A program made the translations under genes and the position numbers. The notes under the pieces were generated by a model, which worked only from the letters and a program-made list of their open reading frames with translations, was not told where the DNA came from and did not search any database. DNA of 64,000 nt from CATOSP01 sp965204715 (GTDB lineage Bacteria > Chloroflexota > Dehalococcoidia > Lucifugimonadales > UBA3495): assembly GCA_965204715.1 (NCBI GenBank), contig OZ242009.1, positions 2,604,001 to 2,668,000 on the forward strand. Reading direction: 5' to 3'. Position 1 is the first letter of the stretch, and the number at the start of each line of letters is the position of its first letter. Of this stretch, positions 34,109 to 41,948 are shown in pieces.

Positions 34109-35308
34109 ATGGTTGACCAGCTATCCCGGCCCAAGGACAAAGTTGAAGTCTATTATTTCACTGAGCAACCCTACGGCCACGTCACCGACGAGGACCTTGA
34201 ACAGTACGAGTCGGGGCGCCTCGGTTTCCCCAACACTTACTTCGATCCCGCCAGGGCCAGCGTCCTGTATAACCAGTACCACGAGCAGTACGCTCTGGCC
34301 GATGAGGTGGGGTTCGACGGCATTATGAGCAATGAACACCACGCTTCATACTGGTGCATGAAGCCGTCGGTGAATCTCGACGCCGCCGTCATATCTAAGG
34401 TCACCAAGCGGGCCAAGATCGCCATCCTGGGCAACGTCATCGCGGTCAACGACCCCATCCGCATGGCCGAAGAGATCGCCATGCTGGACTGTTACTCCGG
34501 TGGCAGGATCATCTCCGGATTCGTTCGGGGCACCGCCGTGGAGACCCTCCAGGGAGGCATAGCCCCGCCGGAAAACCGGGAGCGGTTCGAGGAGGCCCAC
34601 GACCTCATCATCAAGTGCTGGACCGAACCCGGCCCCTTCCGGTATGAAGGCAAGTACTACCAGTACCGTGTGGTCAACCCCTGGGTCGTGCCCATGCAGA
34701 AGCCTCACCCGGACATCTGGTTCCCTGGTACCGGCAGCCCTGAAAGCGTCGTCTGGGCAGCCAGGCACGGACACCCTTACATGAATCTGGGCGCTCTGGT
34801 AGACACGACGGAATGGCTGAAACAGGTATACATCGAAACAGCCCATGATGTGGGCTACCAGCCCGGTCCGGAACACTTCGGGTACCTGCTCAGATGCCTG
34901 GTTGCCGACACCGATGAAAAGGCCATCGAGATCGGCGAGAAGTTCATGTGGACCATCGGACACCGCCAGCGCGGCCCGATGGAGCACAATGACCCGCCGG
35001 GCTACCAGTCCCGCGAGGCGGTCAACGTCAAGGCCCAACGCCCCACCGGCAACGTGGCCGGCGGCGGCGGCCTTGGCATTGGTTTCAGCTACCAGCAGTT
35101 GCAGGATGTGAACAACATCATAGTCGGCAACCCTGACACGGTGGCTCGGAAGTTGACCGAGGTCATCCAGCGGCTCAGCCCCGGCTACCTGCACATTTAC
35201 GGTAACGAGGGTGATATGGCCCACGCTGATGTGATGCGCTCCATCCAGCTTCTCGGGGAGGAAGTTATCCCCCAGTTGCACGAAATTCAGTTGCAGCCAT
35301 ACGAGTAG
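34109..35308 (+). CDS. LLM class flavin-dependent oxidoreductase (luciferase-like)
   Basis: The luciferase-type TIM barrel is visible from ADEVGFDGIMSNEHHASYWCMKPSVN, with AILGNVIAVNDPIRMAEEIAMLDCYSGGRI and VRGTAVETLQGG, then IWFPGTGSPESVVWAARHG. These two-component enzymes use reduced flavin and oxygen. The 399-residue product is of the longer family type. Start ATG at 34109 has an AAGGAGGG ribosome binding site. Such genes are strongly amplified in SAR202 Chloroflexota, which fits the taxonomic inference. A strong terminator follows. Confidence 0.88.
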   Translation: MVDQLSRPKDKVEVYYFTEQPYGHVTDEDLEQYESGRLGFPNTYFDPARASVLYNQYHEQYALADEVGFDGIMSNEHHASYWCMKPSVNLDAAVISKVTKRAKIAILGNVIAVNDPIRMAEEIAMLDCYSGGRIISGFVRGTAVETLQGGIAPPENRERFEEAHDLIIKCWTEPGPFRYEGKYYQYRVVNPWVVPMQKPHPDIWFPGTGSPESVVWAARHGHPYMNLGALVDTTEWLKQVYIETAHDVGYQPGPEHFGYLLRCLVADTDEKAIEIGEKFMWTIGHRQRGPMEHNDPPGYQSREAVNVKAQRPTGNVAGGGGLGIGFSYQQLQDVNNIIVGNPDTVARKLTEVIQRLSPGYLHIYGNEGDMAHADVMRSIQLLGEEVIPQLHEIQLQPYE

Positions 35309-35366
35309 CCCCCAACTGTGCATCCCAGTCCTGTGGCTGCCGGGACTGCGTGTGGATTCAATAGGG

Positions 35367-35394
35367 AAGGCCCCGCTTTCACGAGCGGGGCCTT
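35367..35394. terminator. Bidirectional hairpin terminator
   Basis: AAGGCCCCGCT (35367-35377) pairs perfectly with AGCGGGGCCTT (35384-35394) with a six-base loop. It lies between convergent genes ending at 35308 and 35471. The T run on either strand is short, so efficiency may be moderate. Confidence 0.75.
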
Positions 35395-35470
35395 CGACGC
35401 GTACGGGGCCTTCTATGTGTACGTGTACTTGGATGCCGCCTATGGCTGTATTGCCGAGGGTGCCTTGGCG

Positions 35471-36517
35471 TTACGGCTTGAACAGGGCCAGGCACTTCTG
35501 GGAATTGAACACGTAGGTCTCGATATAGTCCAGTATCTCCGGCTTCCGGTCCAACTCATCCATTGCTCCGGCCAGGCACATCCAGTTGAGCATCTCCTGC
35601 TGGCCTGCCTCTTCTATCTGGCCTGTGGATAGCCGCCGCCAGGCGTCGTAGTCCCCGTCCTTCAGTTCCTCGAACCGCGCCCGGTCTGACTCGATATCCG
35701 GGTAGAGAAGGTTGTTCTTCCTCGTCAGGAAGGCGTGGGACCAACTGGAGGACGCAATCAGCGCAACCCGCCACGGTGAGTCCTTCAACGCCCGGACGGT
35801 CGCCGCTCCAACCTCCATGCACCTCTTGGGCGATGGGCCGGGAGGGTCGTCCTCCGTACCGTACTCCACCGCGCCACCCCGGTTGCGGATGACCTTGCTG
35901 CCGTAGCAGTTGACCAGGAATGGGACCACCGGATAGTCGAAGCCCTTGCGGTCATAGTCCAGGTAGAGCAGGGTGTTGATGATGGCGTGGCCCAAGCCGC
36001 CCTGCTCATGCAAGGGCTTGTATGCGTACGCCATGTCTATGCCCTGGTCAATCAGGCCGCTCACCAGCGCCTTCGCGCCGGGGTGTCCCTGGTACTTGAA
36101 CACCTTGTCCCCCGGTTCACCCCAGACGTTGTCCCTCGCGCTGCCGTCCCGGTTCATCATGGGACGGCACTCGATGTCGTCGTATGCCAGGATGCAGAAC
36201 GGAGGGATGATGTCCTCCTTGAAGTTCTCGTACTGGTCGTCCCCCCAGATAACCACGAAGTCTGGGTTGAAGGCGTCCAGTTCCTCCCGCTGCTTTCGGA
36301 ACCCGTCAACCAGCCGCTGCCTGTGGATGCGTGACGACGCAACGCCCTCATCCTCGCCGTACTCGATGCGCATGGCCTCGGGCCAGTTTGCCGGGTTCTT
36401 CAACTCCGCAGGCAGACTGTCGCTCTTGAGGGTTCGGGTCAGTGGAAACGCCCGGTTTTCGTCGGGGGCTATCAGGCCAGGGTAGTGGGTAAGTCCAATG
36501 CCTAGTATTTCGCCCAT
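35471..36517 (-). CDS. LigB-type class III extradiol dioxygenase homologue
   Basis: The protein starts MGEILGIGLTHYPGL, with the His of the LigB-type metal site, followed by NPDFVVIWGDDQYENF, a PLHEQGGLGHAIINTLLYL helix and VALIASSSWSHAFLTRKN (second His region). These match the catalytic LigB-like superfamily (extradiol dioxygenases and related enzymes). Length 348 residues. A GGAGGCGACAG site precedes the ATG. The substrate is unknown; neighbouring genes suggest aromatic or organic acid degradation. Confidence 0.75.
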   Translation of the reverse strand: MGEILGIGLTHYPGLIAPDENRAFPLTRTLKSDSLPAELKNPANWPEAMRIEYGEDEGVASSRIHRQRLVDGFRKQREELDAFNPDFVVIWGDDQYENFKEDIIPPFCILAYDDIECRPMMNRDGSARDNVWGEPGDKVFKYQGHPGAKALVSGLIDQGIDMAYAYKPLHEQGGLGHAIINTLLYLDYDRKGFDYPVVPFLVNCYGSKVIRNRGGAVEYGTEDDPPGPSPKRCMEVGAATVRALKDSPWRVALIASSSWSHAFLTRKNNLLYPDIESDRARFEELKDGDYDAWRRLSTGQIEEAGQQEMLNWMCLAGAMDELDRKPEILDYIETYVFNSQKCLALFKP

Positions 36518-36724
36518 CTGTCGCCTCCATTAGAGATCGTGCGGTCTATGTAGAATGGAAACGTCTCCTGCACATGTGAGAGGCTTGCCGGTCAAACCGC
36601 ACGGCCATAGGTGTCCGGTAGATTCCTTGTACCAAAGGGGCTATCCGGTGTCAAGCAATGCTCCCGCCCGGAGTCGCCCTACTGTTATGGCCGTGTCTCT
36701 TTTCCATCTGGGGACAGACTGGCC

Positions 36725-37147
36725 TTACCGGATCATCCCATAGACCCGCTGGGGAGTCACCAACACGATCACGGCGTCCTGTTGCACCATCGCCCGGTCG
36801 TATTCTTCCCAGTCGGGATGGTCCCTGTCGCCGCAGGCCCGGTACACCTCCCGCAACTCCACGCGCATTGCTTCTTGGTCAGTGTTCCTGTAGTCCTTCA
36901 ACTCCGCTTCTCCCTCAACCACGGCGAAGCTGCGCCAATCATCTGCCACCGCCATCACGGTGCAGCGGTTGTCGCGCCGAAGGTTCCTGACTTTGGCCGA
37001 GGTCCCGTGAACAATGACGAATGCGGCTTTCCCCTGATACGCGCCGCAGACCACTATGCTGCTGTGGCCTGCACCGTTCCGCTGGAATGTGGTTATGACC
37101 CCCCGGTGGTTGTTTTGAACGAACCGCTCGTAGTCCATGAATTCCAT
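36725..37147 (-). CDS. PPOX-class pyridoxamine 5'-phosphate oxidase-like flavoprotein
   Basis: A 140-residue split-barrel protein with RGVITTFQRNGAGHSSIV, KAAFVIVHGTSAKVRNLRRDNRCTVMAV and DWRSFAVVEGEAEL, typical of FMN- or F420-binding PPOX-family proteins. It could be an F420- or flavin-dependent reductase. The ATG at 37147 follows a GAGGTG ribosome binding site; a GTG at 37156 lies within that site and is less likely. Confidence 0.8.
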   Translation of the reverse strand: MEFMDYERFVQNNHRGVITTFQRNGAGHSSIVVCGAYQGKAAFVIVHGTSAKVRNLRRDNRCTVMAVADDWRSFAVVEGEAELKDYRNTDQEAMRVELREVYRACGDRDHPDWEEYDRAMVQQDAVIVLVTPQRVYGMIR

Positions 37148-37190
37148 ACGATTCACCTCGAAGTCTTATTTCCTGTGCAGGTGGCCGGTC

Positions 37191-37221
37191 TTGCCAGCCC
37201 CGTCTCCATTACCTGTACAAT
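37191..37221 (+). promoter_or_regulatory. Possible promoter of the 106-residue hypothetical gene
   Basis: TTGCCA (37191-37196) and TACAAT (37216-37221) are separated by 19 bases, slightly long, about 46 bases upstream of the ATG at 37267. Confidence 0.35.
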
Positions 37222-37266
37222 GTACGACGTGTCTGACGCGATCGACTCACTTTTTAGGAGAACAGC

Positions 37267-37587
37267 ATGTATCTGATACGGAGAGTATACAAGACCAAGC
37301 CCGGCGAGGCTCGGCGTGTTGCGAGCCTGGTGCACAAGCAGGTCCAAATCTACCACGACGCCGGACATCGCGGCGAGTTCCGCGTGGCGTTCAACGGCTA
37401 CACCTTGCCAGGAGACCAGGACATTGTGGTCCTGGAGTGGACTGACGAGGCTATCATGTCGCCCATGCGCGGCGGCAACAACATCCCCAGGGAGGCGTTG
37501 CAGGTGGGCGCTCAGGCACGGGAGTTCATCGAAAGCCAGCGCATCGAGTTCCTGGAGCTGCTGACTCCGGACAAGATGCAGAACTGA
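37267..37587 (+). CDS. Hypothetical protein, possible dimeric alpha-beta barrel
   Basis: 106 residues with an alternating pattern (MYLIRRVYKTKPGEARRVASLVHKQ and FRVAFNGYTLPGDQDIVVLEWTDE) that looks like a ferredoxin-like or ABM-type dimeric barrel. I do not recognise a named family with certainty. A TTTAGGAGAAC ribosome binding site precedes the ATG. The gene converges with the FAD oxidase gene, with nine bases between them. Confidence 0.6.
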   Translation: MYLIRRVYKTKPGEARRVASLVHKQVQIYHDAGHRGEFRVAFNGYTLPGDQDIVVLEWTDEAIMSPMRGGNNIPREALQVGAQAREFIESQRIEFLELLTPDKMQN

Positions 37588-37596
37588 GCCGCGAGG

Positions 37597-38997
37597 TCAG
37601 GCGAACATATCCCGGTGGTGGTTGTACCAGTCGCTGGCGAACACTCCACCGGGGTCATGTCGTTCTTTCAGGCGCAGGAACTCACGGAACTCCGGATAGG
37701 CTGTTTCCACCTGGTCTTGCCGCGCCCAACGGTGATAGGTCAGGTAGTAGCAGCCACCCTCGGCCAGGGCGCAGTCAATCAGCGCCTGGAACTGGGCGCG
37801 GCCCCGGTCTATCCCTTCAGACGAGTGTTCCACCAGCAGGTTGAAGATTACGCAAGCGTAGTCCCGCCGCGCCCAACGGAGCAGGGTTTCGGCTTCGGCC
37901 TCGATGAGCCGGACGGTCCCGTACACCAAGTCCGCATGGTAGGAGAGCAAGGACCTCCGGGCTGCTTCCATAAACTCAACAAACCGGGGTCTGGGGACGT
38001 AAAGCTCGGAGATCATCAACGATGCGTAGGTCTTCCATCCCAAACTCCGGCCCATACTCCGGTAGAGCATATCTCCCGCCTCGGGCAGGTACGGGCTGAA
38101 TTGATGCTCGTCGGACCAGTAGACCTGCCCGTCAGTCCGGAAGTAATGGTTGTGGTATTCCTCATAAGCCCTGGCCTTGTCGGTGTGGGCCAGGACGTAG
38201 AGCCTCGACCAGTCCTCGGCGCTTAGGCCCAGCCGGTCCGTCGCCGGTATCTCCTGGCCAGAGGTCGGCGTATAGGTTGACATGATCCCCTCGGCCATGA
38301 ACTTGACCGAAGATTCGTCCGTACTGAACTGGAAATCTCCGTAGGTTGCTCCCTGCCTGGTCTGCTCTTCCAGGCTTGGGACCACGTTGTCCAAACTGGT
38401 CTCCCGCACACGTCTGACCAGGGTTGCACGTTCCTGAAGTCTGAGCTTGATATCGTCTATAAACCCGAATAACCCGTAGCCTCCGATGGCCAGGCGAAAC
38501 AGGTCCGGGTTGTCATCGCGGCTGCACAACACTCTATTTCCGTCCGCCGTCGTGATGTGGAACGACTCGACGTCGGCCACGATTGGTCTGCGTCCCAGCA
38601 CCCTGCCGTGGATATTTGACGAAAGCGCGCCGCCCAAGGATAGAGCATCCGCGCCTGTCTGTTTCTGGATAATGGACAACTGCCGAGGTTCCCGACGTTG
38701 TTCCTCGTAAAGCCATTCGACCAGAGCAGGCCAGGTGACTCCCGATTGGACCCATACCGTTCCTGAGTCCCGGTCCAACGGGCCGATACGCCTCAGACCC
38801 TCTGAACTGAGTGACACCCCTCCATTGAGGAACTGCTGACCGCCCATCGAGTGCCGGGAACCTGCCGGACACATCGGAATCCCCCTCTCCCGTGCTTCCA
38901 GGATGACGCCGGATACTCCCGCGGGACTGTCCGGCGCCGCGACATGGGCCATGTTCGAGGCGTTGAGCCTGGAGTGTACGTCGTTCAGGACTGGCAT
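37597..38997 (-). CDS. FAD-binding oxidoreductase (PCMH/aldonolactone oxidase-like)
   Basis: The N-terminal FAD-binding domain carries PAGSRHSMGGQQ at about residues 45-56, then WVQSGVTWPALVEWL, ALSLGGALSSNIHGR and GGYGLFGFIDDIKLRL, the standard PCMH-type motifs. The C-terminal substrate domain ends with ERHDPGGVFASDWYNHH, similar to the D-arabinono-lactone oxidase family. The SRHS context suggests a His near the flavin, but covalent flavin is only possible, not shown. ATG at 38997 follows AAGGGAA. 466 residues. Confidence 0.8.
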   Translation of the reverse strand: MPVLNDVHSRLNASNMAHVAAPDSPAGVSGVILEARERGIPMCPAGSRHSMGGQQFLNGGVSLSSEGLRRIGPLDRDSGTVWVQSGVTWPALVEWLYEEQRREPRQLSIIQKQTGADALSLGGALSSNIHGRVLGRRPIVADVESFHITTADGNRVLCSRDDNPDLFRLAIGGYGLFGFIDDIKLRLQERATLVRRVRETSLDNVVPSLEEQTRQGATYGDFQFSTDESSVKFMAEGIMSTYTPTSGQEIPATDRLGLSAEDWSRLYVLAHTDKARAYEEYHNHYFRTDGQVYWSDEHQFSPYLPEAGDMLYRSMGRSLGWKTYASLMISELYVPRPRFVEFMEAARRSLLSYHADLVYGTVRLIEAEAETLLRWARRDYACVIFNLLVEHSSEGIDRGRAQFQALIDCALAEGGCYYLTYHRWARQDQVETAYPEFREFLRLKERHDPGGVFASDWYNHHRDMFA

Positions 38998-39279
38998 GAG
39001 TTTCCCTTGAGGGGGGTAACGCAGTAGTTTCCCAACCAATTTAGCATCAACGAGCATTCAGAAGGAAGCGTTCCGGCCCAGGTAGTCCAGTCATTCGATG
39101 GCGGGCGGTGGATTAGCGCGAAAGCAGGAATGAGGGTTGGGTGCGGGAATTAAATCAGCCAGATTGCAGTGCAGGCGATGCGTGAGGGTGGTGTCTTTCC
39201 AGCACATTGTCCAGAGGCTGCGCCAGGATATCGGCTTTCGGGCGATGGCGACGATAGCGCTGCCGATTGCCGGTGCGTG

Positions 39280-39774
39280 TCAGTCCGTGTTCTCAGTGTT
39301 CCGGGACCCCGACTGAGAAGGCCTGAAGGATTGCATAACAGATGGTTCCGGCTGACGTGCCGAAGGGCGGTGCAGCAGCCTCGCGCCGATGTGCCAAATG
39401 AGAAGCGCGCCGTTGCTGGCGATTACCGTGCCGTTGAGAATGGCCTGAGTGGTGGGGTGCCGCCAGACCCTCGTTCCCTCGACTGACTCGCCGTACACAT
39501 AGCCGCCCCAGGCGCCCCCGATGGCGAAGGCGATTGCCAGGGCCAGGACGGCGAGGGTCAGGAGCCTGCTCCGGTCTGAGTCGCCGTCCAGGTCCAGCCA
39601 CCAACCGAGGAAGCTGCCCACGCCGCCGCCTATACCAGCGGGGAGGACCAGCAACAGCATTCGGGGCGAACCGGCGGGTACGGAGAAGGCGGTATACCAG
39701 CCGACGAAGTAGCCTCCGACTGCCAGCACCGTGCCCAAGACTATACCCAGCAGCAGCCGGAGGACGATCTTCAC
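39280..39774 (-). CDS. Hypothetical membrane protein of the peptide transporter cluster
   Basis: About four hydrophobic segments are visible (LRLLLGIVLGTVLAVGGYFV, LLLVLPAGIGGGVGSFLGWW, LLTLAVLALAIAFAIGGAWG and ILNGTVIASNGALLIWHIGA) in a 164-residue protein starting at a GTG (39774). It follows dppC after 16 bases, so it is likely in the same transcript. Function unknown. The C-terminus is hydrophilic with a run of Ser, Arg and Gln. Confidence 0.6.
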   Translation of the reverse strand: MKIVLRLLLGIVLGTVLAVGGYFVGWYTAFSVPAGSPRMLLLVLPAGIGGGVGSFLGWWLDLDGDSDRSRLLTLAVLALAIAFAIGGAWGGYVYGESVEGTRVWRHPTTQAILNGTVIASNGALLIWHIGARLLHRPSARQPEPSVMQSFRPSQSGSRNTENTD

Positions 39775-39790
39775 AGTGCGAGAGGTCTCC

Positions 39791-40693
39791 CTATCGAGTG
39801 TTGCGCAGCCTGGGATCAAGGACATCCCGAAGCGCGTCGCCGGCGAAGTTAAAGGCCAGCACCAGCAGGAAAATCGCGGCCCCGGGGGTGAAGGTCAGCC
39901 ACGGGGCGCGCTCGACGGTCTCGAAGGCGTGGCGCAACATCCCTCCCCAGGTGGGCGTTGGGGGTTTGACACCCACGCCCAGGAAACTCAAGGACGCCTC
40001 GGCGATTATAGCAACTCCCAGACTCAATGTGGCCGCCACTATGATAGGAGCGAAGGAATTGGGGAGGATGTGGAGCAGTATCATGCGCGAGTTTGGCGCG
40101 CCGATGGACCGGGCGGCCATCACGTAGTCACGTTCTTTGATTGACAACACCTGGGCGCGAATGAGACGAGCCTTGGCCGGGGTCGCGGTGATGGCAATAG
40201 CCAGCACCACATTGAGAACCGCGCCGCCGGTGACGGCCACCAAACCCAGTGCCAGCAATAACCCCGGTATGGACGCCAGGCCGTCCACGAACCGCATCAG
40301 CACTTCGTCCCACCAGCGTCCGAAAAAGCCCGCAACCGTGCCTATAGCCACGCCAGCAACCACGGAGAGGGCTACGCTGGCAACCCCGATAATCAGGGAG
40401 ATTCGCGCCCCGTAGATCAGCCTGCTCAACTGGTCGCGGCCCAAGCGGTCGGACCCAATCCAGAATTTGCCGGTGGGAGCAGACAGGTTGTTCATGGGGT
40501 CCATCTTTTCCGGGTCGTGGCGGGCCAGCAGGGGCGAGAAGACCGCCGCAATCACCGTGATGGCGATAATGGTGAGCGCGAACTTGGCCAGGCGGAGCCG
40601 CAGCATCTCCCGCAGGACGACCACGGGACCCCACTCCCTGGCCGCTTCCCGCAGGCCGCCGCTCTGGCGTAGGGTTATGTCCTCCACTTGCAT
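39791..40693 (-). CDS. dppC: Peptide/nickel-type ABC transporter permease, DppC-like
   Basis: The 300-residue protein has the N-terminal cytosolic region and one helix, then DPMNNLSAPTGKFWIGSDRLGRDQLSRLIYGARISL, the hallmark of DppC/OppC permeases, followed by TPAKARLIRAQVLSIKERDYVMAARSIGA (EAA-type loop contacting the ATPase). It forms the inner-membrane channel with DppB. The two genes are separated by 96 bases that contain a hairpin repeat. No DppD/DppF ATPase gene is in the window. Confidence 0.9.
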   Translation of the reverse strand: MQVEDITLRQSGGLREAAREWGPVVVLREMLRLRLAKFALTIIAITVIAAVFSPLLARHDPEKMDPMNNLSAPTGKFWIGSDRLGRDQLSRLIYGARISLIIGVASVALSVVAGVAIGTVAGFFGRWWDEVLMRFVDGLASIPGLLLALGLVAVTGGAVLNVVLAIAITATPAKARLIRAQVLSIKERDYVMAARSIGAPNSRMILLHILPNSFAPIIVAATLSLGVAIIAEASLSFLGVGVKPPTPTWGGMLRHAFETVERAPWLTFTPGAAIFLLVLAFNFAGDALRDVLDPRLRNTR

Positions 40694-40740
40694 CCTCCTG
40701 CCAACCGGGGAGTGTCTACAAGTCCCACCATCCGCAGGGC

Positions 40741-40773
40741 ATCGTGGATTCCCGCGAAAGCGGGAATGACGAT
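40741..40773. repeat. Hairpin-forming palindromic element between dppB and dppC
   Basis: ATTCCCGC-GAAA-GCGGGAAT (40748-40767) is a perfect 8-base stem with a GAAA tetraloop, extended by outer ATCGT/ACGAT arms (40741-40745 with 40769-40773). GGATTCCCGC-type hairpins occur as dispersed repeats in many bacterial genomes. Only one copy is visible here. It could also serve as an mRNA stabiliser between the permease genes. Confidence 0.5.
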
Positions 40774-40789
40774 GTTAGGGCGGGGACTG

Positions 40790-41752
40790 CTATTCGTACC
40801 GTATTCTGGGGTCCAAGTACGCATACAAAATGTCCGCCAGGAAGTTGGCGAATACTACCCCCAGGACTATGACCAGCATACCCATCTGAAAGACCTGGTA
40901 GTCCTGCTCAATGATCGCATCAAGGATGAACTTGCCCACACCGGGGAGGGCGAATACAGACTCGGTGATGAGCGTGCCCCCGATCAAGCCGCCAAGCTGC
41001 AAACTGGTGACGGTCACCACAGGGAGCAGCGCGTTCTTGAGCGCATGAACTCCAATGACGCTCCGCTCCTGGAGGCCCTTGGAGCGGGCCGTGCGGATGT
41101 AGTCCTCTTCCAGCACCTCAAGCATGGCGGAGCGTGTCTGGCGCATGAGGGTAGCGGACAGCGCGGTGCCGAGGGTTATCACGGGCATGACCATTCGCAG
41201 GAACCACTCCCAGGGGTCATCCACTATGCTGACGTAGCCGAAGATGGGGAGCCAGCCCAGCCAGACGCCGAACACGACGATCAGCACCAACCCGAGCCAG
41301 AAGTTGGGCAGAGCTACCCCCATCATGGCGAAGGTGGTCGCGGCAATGTCCGGGGTCGTGTTGCGCTTGAGAGCGGAGACAATGCCAAGGGAAACGCCCA
41401 TCAAGATTCCGAAAATCCAGGAGAGAAACGCCAGTTGCAGGGTGAAGCCCAGGCGCGGCAGGATCTGGGGCAACACGGCCTGGCGGCTGAATAGAGAGGA
41501 ACCCCAGTCACCCTGGAATACTCCCCATACCCACAGCCCGTACTGGACGACGATTGGCTTGTCCAGGTCGTACTCTTCCAGGAGCCGGGCGTACAGTTCC
41601 GGGTCGATCTCGGTACCCTCGGACTCTTCGGTGGCTGCCAAGGTATATACCGGGTCGCCGGGCAGAATGCGAATCATCGCAAACACTATCATGCTAACGA
41701 TGATCAACGTCGGGATCAAGTTTAGGGTACGCCGGACCAGGTATGTTTTCAT
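40790..41752 (-). CDS. dppB: Peptide/nickel-type ABC transporter permease, DppB-like
   Basis: The 320-residue protein starts MKTYLVRRTLNLIPTLIIVS, typical of DppB. It contains GDWGSSLFSRQAVLPQILPRLGFTLQLAFLSW, and an EAA loop with LMRQTRSAMLEVLEEDYIRTARSKGL, ending VLPLG-like helices and YLDPRIRYE. The ATG at 41752 follows a GAGGGATT ribosome binding site; an upstream in-frame start is rejected. It pairs with DppC downstream and DppA upstream. Confidence 0.92.
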   Translation of the reverse strand: MKTYLVRRTLNLIPTLIIVSMIVFAMIRILPGDPVYTLAATEESEGTEIDPELYARLLEEYDLDKPIVVQYGLWVWGVFQGDWGSSLFSRQAVLPQILPRLGFTLQLAFLSWIFGILMGVSLGIVSALKRNTTPDIAATTFAMMGVALPNFWLGLVLIVVFGVWLGWLPIFGYVSIVDDPWEWFLRMVMPVITLGTALSATLMRQTRSAMLEVLEEDYIRTARSKGLQERSVIGVHALKNALLPVVTVTSLQLGGLIGGTLITESVFALPGVGKFILDAIIEQDYQVFQMGMLVIVLGVVFANFLADILYAYLDPRIRYE

Positions 41753-41948
41753 ATCTGAATCCCTCTGAGAACGTCGCCCCATACCTGGTGCGGGGCCGGT
41801 GCGCACATCTTGGATCCGTCCCCCGAGACTTGTGCGGCGCTGGTAGTCCGTCTACCGGATGATGACGCCGTCGCCCCTGTCCGCCTGTGGGTGGTTGGCG
41901 ACGGCGGTTATCGAGCCGGGTCTATCACACACTTCCGGGATGGCTTCT

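Noticed and set aside
39058..39279. Possible small gene or RNA between the FAD oxidase gene and the membrane-protein gene
   Set aside because: Short frames there lack start sites and family patterns, and no RNA motif was recognised.
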